DNA from: Phytophthora colocasiae | Taxonomy: Eukaryota > Oomycota > Peronosporomycetes > Peronosporales > Peronosporaceae | Direction: 5' to 3' | Assembly (NCBI GenBank): GCA_018806915.1 | Contig: JAGKQI010000043.1 | Coordinates: 1,240,001-1,304,000, forward strand | Length of the DNA: 64,000 nt | In this document: in pieces, positions 10,516-20,784 of the stretch | How the letters are laid out: each line of letters begins with the position of its first letter | Position numbering within the stretch: the first letter of the stretch is position 1 | Program-made: the position numbers and the translations under genes | The notes under the pieces: generated by a model | Told to the model about the DNA's origin: nothing | The model's database searches: none | What the model saw: only the letters and a program-made list of their open reading frames with translations

Positions 10516-10917
10516 TTGGATATGCCGGGGCCGACAGGCCCCGACAAATCCGATACCGTCCGATGCTCCGACAAGTTAAAATTTGTGTTTATTAGCAACA
10601 AGCAACCGGAAGAGCGCCTTGCGCACGAGGAAGTCAAGCGACTCACTAGTGAAGCAATGTTAGGAAAGCGATTCCCTCCCGGTATACAATACCCAGAAGC
10701 GAAGCAAGGTGGTAGCCTTCTGTCGGTACTGTTTAAGTGGACAGTCATCGTGTGGGTTCCTGAGTGCCTCCATCCCTCCAGAAAGCCGTTCTGCCCAATA
10801 CCAGGATGCTCTTGCACTCCGACCCTGAAAGAGTACAAACAGCGTGTGGTGGAAGAAGTGGATGCCAAATGCCATCTTCTCTACATCAAGAAACAGTGTC
10901 AAGGAGATAGATTTTGA
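10516..10917 (+). pseudogene. Transposon-protein fragment with Cys-rich tail
   Basis: 133-codon open frame with no convincing ATG start; the first Met comes within the first codons, just after the duplicated promoter. The C-terminal half has Trp/Cys/His-spaced residues (WVPECLHPSRKPFCPIPGC, then KCHLLYIKKQC) that look like a zinc-binding domain of the kind found in front of large oomycete transposase genes. I cannot name the family. It abuts the 93-bp arm of an inverted repeat, and other pieces of what seems to be the same gene lie at 11413-13320. Probably a decayed transposon gene. Confidence 0.4.
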
Positions 10918-11006
10918 CGACGCTCCGTGATCCGAGTTCGGATACAGAACCGAGATCTATCGTGATTGACCAGTCGAACTGCGATGGCAGCACACGTACT
11001 ATTGAT
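10914..11006 (+). repeat. Left arm of a 93-bp inverted repeat
   Basis: The reverse complement is found at 11734-11826 with about one mismatch. Both arms encode the same peptide block (LRDPSSDT...RSIVIDQSN) in opposite orientation, so two fragments of one gene family lie head to head here. Confidence 0.85.
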
Positions 11007-11412
11007 TGTCCCCCGTATCCGGCACAAACAGAACAGTCAGTCAGGAAGCAAAAGACACTCCCAGAGAAGCAAGCCCCCAGCATCTACAAGCCAGATCCTA
11101 CAGAACCCGCTCACTGTATTATGGACTGAATGAATGTACAGATGCGCGGTTCGCGCTACGTGTGGCATGTAAGTTCTGATGTTTATGAGCAACTTGTATT
11201 ACAGCGATAAAAATTGATCTAAATTGTTGCTCTGTGCTGGTGCTTTGTTTACTCGCATGCAGTGTGGATTAACAGATCAATCTCCACACCGTTTCTTTCG
11301 TTGGCGGCAACTAGTGCACGACGTCTCTTTTCGTTTGCCTGGTTTGGTCCTTGTTGGCGCCTGCTCTTTTAATCTGTGGCCGAAGGCCGCTGGTTAAGTG
11401 TCCGGGGTGATC
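11007..11412. other. Spacer without recognised gene
   Basis: About 400 bp between the transposase fragments. No open frame of note, RNA gene or repeat was recognised. Confidence 0.5.
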
Positions 11413-11895
11413 TCAGTCCACAGCGGAGCGCGTTGAGTGTGATGCGTGAGCTAGGATCCGGATAAAGTGCTGCATTTTCCTGTAAATGCAATTCCATTTC
11501 CCGTTTCTGTTGGGCAGTGTGCGTTTAAGCCCACGAAGCATGTTGAGATGCTCATCCGCGATAAATGCAGGGGTCTGGGATATCGTTGGCATTAAGACGC
11601 TAGATATGTTGGTCTCCGGAAGTGTATCGTCATCGCTACGAATTTCAGGTGCTTGGGCGAGACGTTGATGCTGTTGAAATGCAACTGCATCCAGTTGTGT
11701 GGACATGTGGATATGGTGTGAAGGTGAAGCAACATCAATAGTACGTGTGCTGCCATCGCAGTTCGACTGGTCAATCACGATAGATCTCGGTGCTGTATCC
11801 GAACTCGGATCACGGAGCGTCGTCAACATCTCTGTTGGCACTTTGATTTTGATTGCCGGTGCTTGAATATGTTTCGAATTTGATGTCTTTCCCAC
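11413..11895 (-). pseudogene. Transposon-protein fragment (minus strand)
   Basis: 160-codon frame that includes the inverted-repeat peptide block and the motif KIKVPTE. Similar short blocks (KIKIKVPSE, MKRGSNRG) appear on the minus strand at about 26345-26430 and on the plus strand near 12595. The parts are therefore shared among several decayed copies of one unrecognised mobile gene. There is no start context and no recognised catalytic motif. Confidence 0.4.
11734..11826 (-). repeat. Right arm of the 93-bp inverted repeat
   Basis: Reverse complement of 10914-11006; see that entry. The spacer between arms is 727 bp. Confidence 0.85.
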
Positions 11896-12442
11896 TCATA
11901 CGTCCACAGTACCGCTCGACAACCGACCACGACGACGGATTCGAAGAGTGGGGCCAGCTATTTGACTCTGTCAAGATTGATACAAACGCGCTGGAGCTCA
12001 ACTTGCGTCGTTCCCACCATCACATCAACACTATTAAGGAGCTGCTAGCCAAACAAGCCGTGTTTTCGACAACCAGTCGACTGCCGAGAGTAGAGTTTTT
12101 CAACTCTCTTTGTCTCACCGAACTTGACTATGAAGCTGCAATCGGGTTTCATCTGAAGAACTTGCACTTCTTAGGCAGCTTCGTAGTGAACAAGTACGGA
12201 CTGGTCAGAGCTGGGCAGATTGTGCTCTCGTAACTACCATCATGTACAACATCGCCGTGGCATCCAACTTGAACAGTCAGCTGAAATTACGTCGTCGTAG
12301 CTATGCCACTTTGTCTACAAAGATCGACGCTCTGACGAAGTCTACCAAGAGGGAGAACAAAAGCAGCATAACACCAGTCAGTAATCTTTTCCAGCTGGGG
12401 ATGTCGGAGACACCGACAGAAGAGATCACCGGAAACGAGTAG
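11853..12442 (+). pseudogene. Unrecognised coding remnant in two adjacent frames
   Basis: Two plus-strand open frames (11853-12233 and 12242-12442) separated by a stop and a frame change. The first contains a charged, helical stretch (RRSHHHINTIKELL) followed by a PRVEFFNSLCLTELDYEAA block. The second is Lys/Thr-rich. They may be one gene broken by a frameshift. I do not recognise the family. The position, between opposed transposase fragments, suggests it belongs to the same nest of decayed elements. Confidence 0.3.
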
Positions 12443-12531
12443 GCCTTCCAGATTGACCTCTTCAAGAGCTTTGCGGCAGACCAGTGGGCTCACTAAGAAA
12501 CGGCAAGTATTCACGAAAGTGTACGACTTCG

Positions 12532-13320
12532 CTAGCCGTGTCTGTAGAGGTATTCGTCCAAAGTCAGCGTGCAGTTTGTTCTCGAGGTGGGAAAACATGA
12601 AACGTGGGTCCAACCGCGGCAGACCAGAAAAGACTCTGGAAGTGCACCGCGGCAACAACTTGCAGTCTGGGCTAGCGTAAAGAGATCCGCATGCTGAAGT
12701 GTAGGGTTACGCCCGTATCGCGCTCCAATTTTGAGGTTGTGTCGTACAATGAAAACGTCAAGAATGCGGAGTCCAACTTCGGCGGAAACTGAACGGGCTA
12801 ATAACTTTTTTAATGCAGAATGAAACCCCACCAGTTGGCTACTCGGACGCTCTTGCCACCTCCTTCATTATACGTGTTGGTGGCTACTCCCAAATCACCG
12901 CGTCGTATCTGTTGTAAATTGCTGTTCAAAGTTCCGTGCTACTCCAGTTCGCTATAGCCGACGTCTTTCGCAAAACCGCATTGGCAGCGGCCTCGACACG
13001 AACGGCCATCTCGGAAGGTACGCGTAATTGTCCGTCGATATCAAACATCGCCTCATGAAGCTGCTTTGCAAGGTATTTTCTCACAGTTTTATCTTTTACT
13101 TTTTCAGTGAATCTCTGGATGACGTGAAACGGGTCTTGACGAACTCCAACTGAAGTTCCAAGGGCGTCCTGCACTATCGTACTCACGGAATTTACATGGT
13201 CGCTAATGACGTAACACGGACCCGCTTCTCCTTCATCTGGAAACGAACCCTTCACATGTTCGAAAAGCGCACGAGTCTCGTCATTGTTTTCATACCTGGT
13301 GAGGCGTCGTCCAACGGGTA
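12532..13320 (-). pseudogene. DDE-type transposase remnant
   Basis: The minus-strand reading starts near 13320, with RRLTRYENND, and continues into YVISDHVNSVSTI (candidate catalytic Asp) and VRQDPFHVIQRFTEKVKD, a D-x-FH-x-xxR block typical of several transposase families. The frame then breaks near 12926. It resumes at 12831 with SAEVGLRILDVFIVRHNLKI, which reads like the C-terminal region of the same protein. At least two frame changes separate the parts, and both ends are missing. The exact superfamily is not recognised. Adjacent fragments at 10516-12442 may derive from its N-terminal half. Confidence 0.5.
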
Positions 13321-13354
13321 AGGATCAATTCCTAGTACTTTTCGTCATATTTCA

Positions 13355-13446
13355 GAGTACATGTCAAATTGCATTTTTTTCGAGTACATTTTCGACTGTC
13401 GGACACATCTCCGAGTACAGCGCAAGTTGGGAAGGGTGACGAGTAC
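13355..13446 (+). repeat. Left subterminal GAGTAC array
   Basis: GAGTAC occurs at 13355, 13382, 13413 and 13441, three of the four preceded by C, with spacings of 27, 31 and 28 bp. The same motif occurs inverted at the other end of the MULE-like region. Confidence 0.65.
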
Positions 13447-13550
13447 ACAATTCATGAGACAGTCCATCCACGTCATTGCATCGAGGTGCTCAGTGTCACT
13501 AATCAGAATGTAACGGCAACGGGTTCTAGTCACGAGTTCGATCCTACTCA

Positions 13551-13724
13551 TCGGTTGTTTCCTGTCGTATTCCAAAGGTTGTTTCCTGTCTCATCCCATT
13601 TTTCCAGTCTCATCTTAGGTTATTTCCTGTCGTACATATCCGATGGGATATTTCCTTTCTAATCCAAATATTTCCTGTCTTATCTCAGGTTGTTTTCTGT
13701 CGTATCCCATAGGTTGTTTCCTTT
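13551..13724 (+). repeat. Degenerate minisatellite with GGTTGTTTCCTGTCGTAT units
   Basis: About seven imperfect units of 24-30 bp built on GGTTGTTTCCTGTC(G/T)TATCCCA. No coding potential. It lies just inside the left subterminal array. Confidence 0.75.
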
Positions 13725-14189
13725 ATTCTGATCCTGCCTTATCTTGTGGATGAGGCACCGATAGTTACCGTGCAACGAAGCCAGTTTTGAAGAAGAAGTG
13801 AAAGCAACACCAAGCGACATCATAACCAAGACCATGGATCGGGACGGCGGGAATGACTTGTTCCTATACGGCTTCCCCGTCAGGGTGGGGCGCATGGCAA
13901 GAGACGCAATCGTCGCACGTCCCACTCGGTTGTTTCAGTTTACAAGACCAAGATTGAAGCTCTGCGTGAGCTCGAGGCCTTGGATGAGAGTGTGTACAAA
14001 TTTCGTTACAACTATGGCAAACGTGGGCGAGGTTTGTTTGTGAGTGTGTATTTCACGTCGACTGCGACCATCTTGTGCGAATTGTTGAAATTGACGGTGA
14101 ATGGCAACTACAACAGTCTGGTGAACATGGATCGGAAGAGTCTGGAGAGCAAAAGACTGGGGTTTCACTCGCCCTTAAAGAAGATGCGA

Positions 14190-14517
14190 TGAGTACACTT
14201 ATTGGTGTTGGTCCTATTGCATGCAGGCGACATCTCCGTAAGAAACACAAAGGTGACGACAATCTATACTCAAAAGTGCCTTAAACAAACCAGTTGAAAA
14301 ACTTGAAGGCCGCTATGTGCAAGAACATGGAAGGTATGAAATTCTACTTGCTTGTTGTTAGGAACTGAACCACATATTTATGGATTTTAGGTGGATGGGA
14401 GATCAAAACTCCTGCTGTTACTCACGAATGGGCGTCCGATAAAATCATCGAAACCGTGGCACAGTTCTATGGATCGGATACCAACAAAGAAGCCGGTGTG
14501 CTTCTATTTGATTCGCA
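14190..14517 (+). repeat. Left arm of a 328-bp inverted duplication
   Basis: The reverse complement appears at 15126-15453, apparently identical on reading. The arm contains part of the MULE-like transposase, including what looks like an intron end (about 14330-14390). The loop between the arms is 608 bp. Confidence 0.9.
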
Positions 14518-15045
14518 GACTGCAGCCAAGATGGACGACATCTTTGTCATTAGTGCTTTGTCATACAGAACAACTGTGGGTGGTCGGGAGGTTGAAGCAA
14601 TTGTCATCGTCTTTTCGAGCAGGCGTGCATTTTGTAATGTTTTTACGCCCATCGAGATCAAGGAGACGATGGTGTGCTAGAGGCTACAGACGGGACATAC
14701 AAAATTCATTTCGGGGGCTGGACACTCGTTTGCTTCGAAACATACTGTACAAGATACGTCTATCACAAATATTCAAAACATTTTGTGCCATTCACGTTCA
14801 TGTTTGTTCGAACTGAAAATGAAGCAACACATTCTACACTGTTCCAGTCTACGAAAGATTCCGCAGGTGCTGGAACTCTCGGAAGTACGCCTTCACAAAA
14901 CGCGTTGGAGTCATTCAACGCAAGCATCAAAAAGTGTTGCATCCCCGGTCTACGAGCTAACACGGCAACCGTACTTAACGAAAGTCTTCCTGGTGTGCTT
15001 GCATTTTATGGAAAAGAAGCGTCTGGGTCATTTCGGGGAAGGTGA
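14391..15045 (+). pseudogene. MULE-like transposase, catalytic region
   Basis: The frames at 14456-14680 and 14674-15045 join by a shift near 14660-14674. The second contains TDGTYKIHFGGW, where the Asp of DGTYK is the usual first catalytic residue of MULE transposases. It is followed by PFTFMFVRTENEATHS and SQNALESFNASIKK, which resembles the block carrying the last catalytic Glu. The MULE superfamily call rests on these blocks plus the downstream SWIM finger. The upstream part may contain an intron ending in TTTTAG at about 14390. The reading cannot be made continuous, so this is a pseudogene. Confidence 0.6.
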
Positions 15046-15125
15046 GTATGCCAATGGATTCTGTGTTCCTCACTATGTTGCTGTGTAGGTCCGATTCCTG
15101 CAGACATGTTTGTTAAAGCTTGATA

Positions 15126-15453
15126 TGCGAATCAAATAGAAGCACACCGGCTTCTTTGTTGGTATCCGATCCATAGAACTGTGCCACGGTTTCGATGATT
15201 TTATCGGACGCCCATTCGTGAGTAACAGCAGGAGTTTTGATCTCCCATCCACCTAAAATCCATAAATATGTGGTTCAGTTCCTAACAACAAGCAAGTAGA
15301 ATTTCATACCTTCCATGTTCTTGCGCATAGCGGCCTTCAAGTTTTTCAACTGGTTTGTTTAAGGCACTTTTGAGTATAGATTGTCGTCACCTTTGTGTTT
15401 CTTACGGAGATGTCGCCTGCATGCAATAGGACCAACACCAATAAGTGTACTCA
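15126..15453 (-). repeat. Right arm of the 328-bp inverted duplication
   Basis: Reverse complement of 14190-14517. Transcription through both arms would give a long hairpin RNA. Confidence 0.9.
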
Positions 15454-15821
15454 AGGAAGACCCACGAAATTATATCCGTCTTGGTACGGATGCTGAGTCA
15501 GATGAGACTCTAGCAGTCGTGTGCAACTCAAGTAACTACGCCTACTCTGTAAAGAACCGACAAGGAACAACCGTAACGGATCAGCGTATGAACAGGTTCG
15601 AATGACTCGATAGTTTCCGTGTTTTTGTATGATTGAGTCTAATGTCGCGATTGACAGATACATCAAGTCGCTCGGTAGTCAACTCGCCAAAAACGCAACA
15701 GCTACATCAATGTTGTTGCACTATCTCTATCGAGTGTTGGTCAGATACAAAACCCAAGAAAGACTCAAAATGCAAACAATATGGACGAATGACCAGGTAA
15801 GATGTTCACTTACACATACAT

Positions 15822-16079
15822 TTGACGATACTACAGTGTAAATGTTGGTTGCAATTGTCACAGATAGCCAAAGTCCGTAGAGGATACTTCTGCGGGTGCA
15901 AAGGGAACCGGCAGACTGGATGGATATGTAGCCATATCCTCGCAACAATGGGTATCATCGGTACACTGAACCTAGATATGGCACTCGCTTCACTACCAAT
16001 ACGACTCGCACCAGGAGGCCAGGTCGAGGAGCGAGGTGCCTCACGCGAGACTCAAATGATGCTGCTTACTTCTCTGTAG
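15822..16079 (+). pseudogene. MULE-like transposase SWIM zinc-finger region
   Basis: 86-codon frame with YFCGCKGNRQTGWICSHIL, matching the CxCx(n)CxH pattern of SWIM fingers, which commonly follow the catalytic core of MULE transposases and bind DNA. Upstream (15629-15841) lies another frame in the same orientation that may be the preceding part. Stops and frame changes separate it from the catalytic region and from the piece at 16136-16318. Confidence 0.6.
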
Positions 16080-16135
16080 ATAACTTGGTTCCACTGTTCA
16101 CAAAGCACCCAGCCAGAAACCTACACTAAAATCTT

Positions 16136-16318
16136 TTGAAGCCTGGTGACACCGGTGCAATTGTTGGTACCATCGTAAAATGGATATCCGGTGGTGAATA
16201 TAAATGGGAGGTACACTTCAGTGATGGATCATCCAAGCAATTCAAATGCCAAGCCCTCGCCGAGGCGATAAAGTTCAGCTACGATGCCGGACTCCCCATC
16301 ATGGGCAAGTTGCAGTAG
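16136..16318 (+). pseudogene. Possible MULE C-terminal piece
   Basis: 60-codon frame, GAIVGTIVKWISGGEYKWEV followed by a FSDGSSKQF strand pattern, resembling a small beta-rich domain. It sits just after the SWIM finger in the same orientation and is probably the tail of the same protein. No family is recognised. Confidence 0.35.
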
Positions 16319-16562
16319 CCACGAGTATCCATGACAACGACTTTCCATCATGCATCGTTTCATCTTGTATCCATGAGGCTTTTATTTCCGACTACTTGTG
16401 CCATGCCATATCAAAGTGCATAGTGAAGAATACGACAACGCCTCCGCCGTATTCCACACAGTGATGAAGAACTAAGGACTCATATTAAGAGCTTAGAGTA
16501 AACGTCATTTCAAAATCATCTTTGTACTCTTAACCCTTCCTTGGGACAACACATGTCAGTAT

Positions 16563-16648
16563 GTACTCGATCATTATCCTAGTGACGAAGATTTACTCGA
16601 TTATATGCCGATATGGGCTGTACTCGACGTCCTTCCCTTTTGTACTCG
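16563..16648 (-). repeat. Right subterminal GTACTC array
   Basis: GTACTCG occurs at 16563, 16620 and 16642, with a TTACTCG variant at about 16593, spacing 22-30 bp. It is inverted relative to the array at 13355-13446. Confidence 0.65.
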
Positions 16649-16660
16649 CTTATCAGGGCC

Positions 16661-17454
16661 GTTCCGTCGTCCAGCGATCTGACCGATTTCCTTTTGCAGC
16701 AGTAAGAGCATCTTGGCGTCTCTCATGCTCTCGAGTTTTCCTGTGCCTCCTGGCCACACCTTCAACTTCTTCACAGAGTGATCAACCCTTAATGCCTTCT
16801 TCACCTTCGTTGTTTTCATCAAAACCTCGCAGAGAGAGAGAGAGAGAGCTGTATATGCGTGACATCTGCAACCACGCTGCCGACAACGTTTCCAGCCCAA
16901 GAGGGTATTGTGTAGAGCAGAATTGTGCAGCCGATGGGGACGATAGCGCAAAGTAGAGTGGATTCGATAGTTGGTTTTGGCGAACTTGAGCAGCAAACAG
17001 ACAAAGTAATTTGTAGTATCGCTTTTCACGGCGCCTCTTTATATTGTCCACAGTGCTTGATAATCCGTGAGGTGATAGCATCCCTTCATGCACTAGCTCC
17101 ATGAGTGACTTCGAAATGCCATCTCTACCCTCTAGGCTAGTGCCGTGTTTGTGTGTCTGTGTGTCTGTGTGTTCAACGTCATAGCGCATAAACCTGCGTA
17201 GCTACCTGTCTCTCCATTTTGTACATGTAGGTATTCTATACTGTATTTTCTCATGGTGTAGCCTATCCCTATGTTCTAGACTGCTCTCAGGAATGCCAAA
17301 ATTACAAATATAGCCCACTAATGATAACCCTCTCAATGGCCTCTGATTGGTCCGCACACCCGGCCACAAAATTTTCATTGGACAAAATTAAGCTAAGTAC
17401 GATTAAAATACTTTGATAAGTACGAGGTCGCAGCTTTTACAGACCGGTGATTGT
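16661..17454. other. Non-coding spacer with short microsatellites
   Basis: No gene recognised. Holds a GA run at about 16832-16848 and a TGTG(TC) run at about 17146-17172. Confidence 0.5.
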
Positions 17455-17781
17455 CTAAAATGCATCCTACCGAGCGAAGCGAAGGTACCTCGGCCAACCG
17501 GCGCGCGCCGAAGGTGTGGCGCCGGTGGTGAGTAGTGGGGCGAACTGGTACAGTGAGCCCCACGGGTTTCAACCAAACACATACAAACCGCCCGCAAAAG
17601 CGGGCGCCACTCGGCTAAAATACATCCTACCGAGCGAAGCGAAGGTAGCACCTCGGTCAACTGGCGCGCGCCGAAGGTGTGGCGCTGGTGGTGAGTAGTG
17701 GGGCTCACTGTTCCAGTTCGCCCCACGGGTTTCATCCAAACACATACAAACCGCCCGCAAAAGCGGGCGGCACTCGGCTAG
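17455..17781 (+). mobile_element. Tandem non-autonomous Helitron 3' ends
   Basis: Two direct copies of about 160 bp (17455-17614 and 17615-17777). Each ends in a hairpin, CCGCCCGC-AAAA-GCGGGCG(G/C), at 17588-17607 and 17751-17770. Seven bases later comes CTAA (17615-17618) or CTAG (17778-17781), the latter followed by T. A GC hairpin a few bases before CTRR, with insertion before T, is the standard Helitron 3' terminus. Each copy also has a GGCGCGCGCC palindrome and a GTGGGGC...GCCCCAC arm pair. No protein is encoded. Confidence 0.65.
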
Positions 17782-18460
17782 TCTACGCTCAGTAAGATCA
17801 TAACGTGTCTGTCCGTCCGTCACGCCCCTCTCCACCGGACTAAGCCTCTCGGTTGGCATCTTTTTTGCCGCGCGTCTGTATACATTTTCCTCCCATCCAA
17901 CCAACTGCACCTACCCTATTGACTGGAACCTTCTTTCCAGAAATTACAAAACTACCGTCTTTACTGCGACTATGCGCTATGTCTAAAATCGGGAATTGTC
18001 GAATTCACACACAAATGTTCGAATAGAGCACATAGCAGAATAGAACGCCTACTTCCTTGTTAGCAATAGTGCGTACTTTGAAATTAGCCCTTAAACCACA
18101 GACGGAAGGGATGGTTGGCCTCGACATCAATCTCTCTTTGTTTGCACAGACCGCATTTCAAGCACCATGGGCAAAAGCAAACGTCGAAACTACACTATCA
18201 TAGGAGGGTCGGGCCTACACCACCACAGCAAAGTGAACCCTGAATCTCGCCCGACAAACATTGCATTTTTGTTCGTTGTATAACGCCTAGGCGTTTAAAC
18301 CGAATATTTGCTTAACATAGTAATCTCTTCATTATAGCGCCTGGTCGCAGTGTGCGGGGGAAGACGGTAGCACTGTCCACATAATTGTTCGGACTTATCT
18401 GGAACGTTCTCGAACTTAATCGAAGTTTTCGAACCTAATCGGATTTTTCGACTACCCGAC
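17782..18460. other. Spacer, no gene recognised
   Basis: About 680 bp between the tandem Helitron ends and the helicase remnant. No open frame or RNA gene was recognised. It may include decayed Helitron sequence. Confidence 0.45.
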
Positions 18461-20569
18461 CATACCGCTGCTCTGTGGGATCGGTTTAAGAAGGATTTAT
18501 CAAAAGACTTTTTCAGATCCATCCAGGAAAGAGACGCCCAAAACAACATTGACCGTGACGAGGAAGACAGCTTGCGCATGGCAGAGTATAAGTGCCTGAT
18601 GTGGCTAGCGGACTATCTGATTTCGAACGGAAAGACGCTGCGTATGTATGGACTTCCTGGTCTCGAAACGTACAGCGACGTTTCTGATGAAGTCGCACGC
18701 AAGTCTGCGGATCCTATGGATATCGTCGCGCAGGAGGTAGCAGCGTACGAACCGGACGACCTTGAGAGAACTGCGACGCTTGCGGATCAGACCAAAAAGA
18801 CCTTTTTGAGCAAATCATCGAAGCTGTAAACCGCCCAGTCGATGGACAGAAGCTGTTTTTTGTGGACGGTCTGAGTGGAACTGGTAAGTCGTTCTTGCTG
18901 GAGCAGATACTTGCTCATGTCCGTCTACAGACAAAGGTGGCGATTGCAGTCGCATCCAGTGGAATCGCAGCGACGTTGTTGACAGGAGGACACACGGCAC
19001 ATTCTACATTTCGGATCCCGCTTAAACTGTCCGAGTTTTCGACATGTAGTCTGTCTTGGCAGATCCAGAAGGCAGAACGGATCCACAAGGCAAGTTAAAT
19101 CATCTGGGACAAAGCTTTTATGATGGATCGAGCATGCTTCGAAGCTGTCGATCAGTCGTTCCGGGATAGTATAAAGAACGAGTTGGAGCCATTCGGAGGC
19201 AAGGTCATGATTTTCAGTGGAGACCATCGACAGACCCTGCCTGTGTTGAAGGATGCTACTCGGGCAGAAACGCTGGATGCTTGCTTCAAGTCTTCCCCAC
19301 TGTGGAGCCATTTACGCCAAGTGCGTCTGACGGAGAATATGCGTGTTCAGACGGCTCCGGACCCAGCAAGCGCCGCTGAATTGGCAGAGTTTTCCGACTT
19401 CTTGCTTCAGATTGGGGAGGGTCGATATCCAGTGAACTCCGATATCAGTATGAACGACATATGTCTTCCACTTGACATGTGCATTATACCAGGCACACGA
19501 GGGGATGATCGATGGGATGACGAAGAAACCAAAGAGAACGAAGACATGGAAGCACCTCCAAACTTCAATCTTCTACCGCCAGCGGAAACATCTGCTGATC
19601 GAGGTGTTGATGATCCGGATGAGAACAGGCGAAAGCGCAACGTCAATGCGCTTATTGATGCAGTGTATCCTGGTGTAGGTTACGACAATCTTCCGGATGA
19701 CTACTTCGTTGAACGAGCCATTTTGGCACCAACGAACGCAAGCCAAAGAGAACGAAGACATGGAAGCACCTCCAAACTTCAATCTTCTACCGCCAGCGGA
19801 AACATCTGCTGATCGAGGTGTTGATGATCCGGATGAGAACAGGCGAAAGCGCAACGTCAATGCGCTTATTGATGCAGTGTATCCTGGTGTAGGTTACGAC
19901 AATCTTCCGGATGACTACTTCGTTGAACGAGCCATTTTGGCACCAACGAACGCAAGTGTGAGGAGAATCAACGACATGGTCTCGGAACGTCTATCAGGAG
20001 AAACAAAAGAGTACCTCTCTGTTGACAGTCTCGAAGGTGTTGCGGATCCAAACATGTTTGAGCCAGAGTTCTTGAACTCTCTGAATTTCTCTGGTATTCC
20101 ACCACATCGAATTGTATTGAAAGTTGGAACTCCGATCATTATGATTCGCAACCTGAACAGCGACACAGGGTTGTGTAATGAAACACGACTTCGAGTAGTG
20201 TCACTGCGTGAGCGAAGCATTGAAGCTACGATTATGACTGGGCCGTTCAAGGGAAAGCGAGTATTCATTCCGCGTATCATCTTCTACAATGAAGACGACG
20301 ACAAGGAATTCCCGTTCAAGCTTCGGCGAAAACAGTTTCCTGTGGTTCCAGCATTTGCGATGACGATCAACAAGGCCCAAGGACAGTCAATCCACCACGT
20401 GGGGATCTACCTCGAGTCCCCTGTGTTCGCGCATGGACAGCTGTATGTAGCGTTGTCGAGGGTGACTTCACGGAAGGCGATCAAGATAGCCGTGGACCCG
20501 GAAGCTATCGACGAAGACGGGAACGTACACACAAAGAACATTGTCTATCGGGAGATCTTCGAGTTCTAA
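18461..20569 (+). pseudogene. Helitron PIF1-type helicase remnant
   Basis: C-terminal helicase half of a Helitron Rep/Hel protein; the Rep nuclease part is absent. Order: a leader block (FRSIQERDAQ...), Walker A GLSGTGKSFL at about 18868-18900, SSGIAATLLTGG and AHSTFRIPL, then FSGDHRQTLPV and AMTINKAQGQS, VALSRV near the end. Breaks are a shift in a T-run near 18805, an in-frame TAA at 19096 and a 214-bp tandem duplication (19529-19956) that shifts the frame. The Walker B region reads WDKAF where DEAP-type residues are usual, so the catalytic Glu is lost as well. The protein would unwind DNA during rolling-circle transposition. This copy is dead. Confidence 0.85.
19529..19956 (+). repeat. 214-bp tandem duplication inside the helicase
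   Basis: 19529-19742 is repeated at 19743-19956. The unit length is not a multiple of three, so the duplication itself disrupts the frame. The copies look identical, which implies a recent event or an assembly error. Confidence 0.9.
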
Positions 20570-20702
20570 GTGCATAATTTCAAATTTCTTTTGAATAAAA
20601 TCTCTTTGCGGTTCTCATGTATAAAATCCTTGAACCATGTAATATTTCAACTTCAGTGATCTTTTTGAACCTTACCAAACTACTGGGACCAACCAAGCCC
20701 AC

Positions 20703-20733
20703 GCGCCCGCGTAGCGGGCGCCCAGAGCGCTAG
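20703..20733 (+). repeat. Helitron 3' terminus (hairpin plus CTAG)
   Basis: GCGCCCGC-GTA-GCGGGCGC hairpin (20703-20721), eight bases, then CTAG (20730-20733). It lies about 130 bp after the helicase stop, as expected for the element's 3' end. An outer AAGCCC/GGGCTT pair flanks it. Confidence 0.6.
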
Positions 20734-20784
20734 GGCTTCTTGGTAAGTACAAATGGAATATGTATAATCAGCTGAGTGTCTCGC

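Larger units (their letters stand above)
13340..16660 (+). mobile_element. Decayed MULE-like DNA transposon
   Basis: Plus-strand pieces of a Mutator-like transposase (14391-15045, SWIM finger at about 15870-15950, C-terminal piece at 16136-16318) lie between two mirror-image arrays of the heptamer CGAGTAC/GTACTCG (four on each side). I take the arrays as subterminal transposase-binding repeats marking the element's approximate ends. No clean terminal inverted repeat or 8-10 bp target duplication could be fixed by eye. Inside are a degenerate minisatellite (13551-13724) and a 328-bp inverted duplication. The borders are approximate. Confidence 0.55.

Noticed and set aside
16832..16848. (GA)n run as a regulatory element
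   Set aside because: Short simple repeat, with no gene nearby to regulate.
17455..17781. CRISPR-like array
   Set aside because: There are only two 160-bp units, with no spacers of uniform size; hairpin plus CTRR ends indicate Helitrons, and the genome is eukaryotic.
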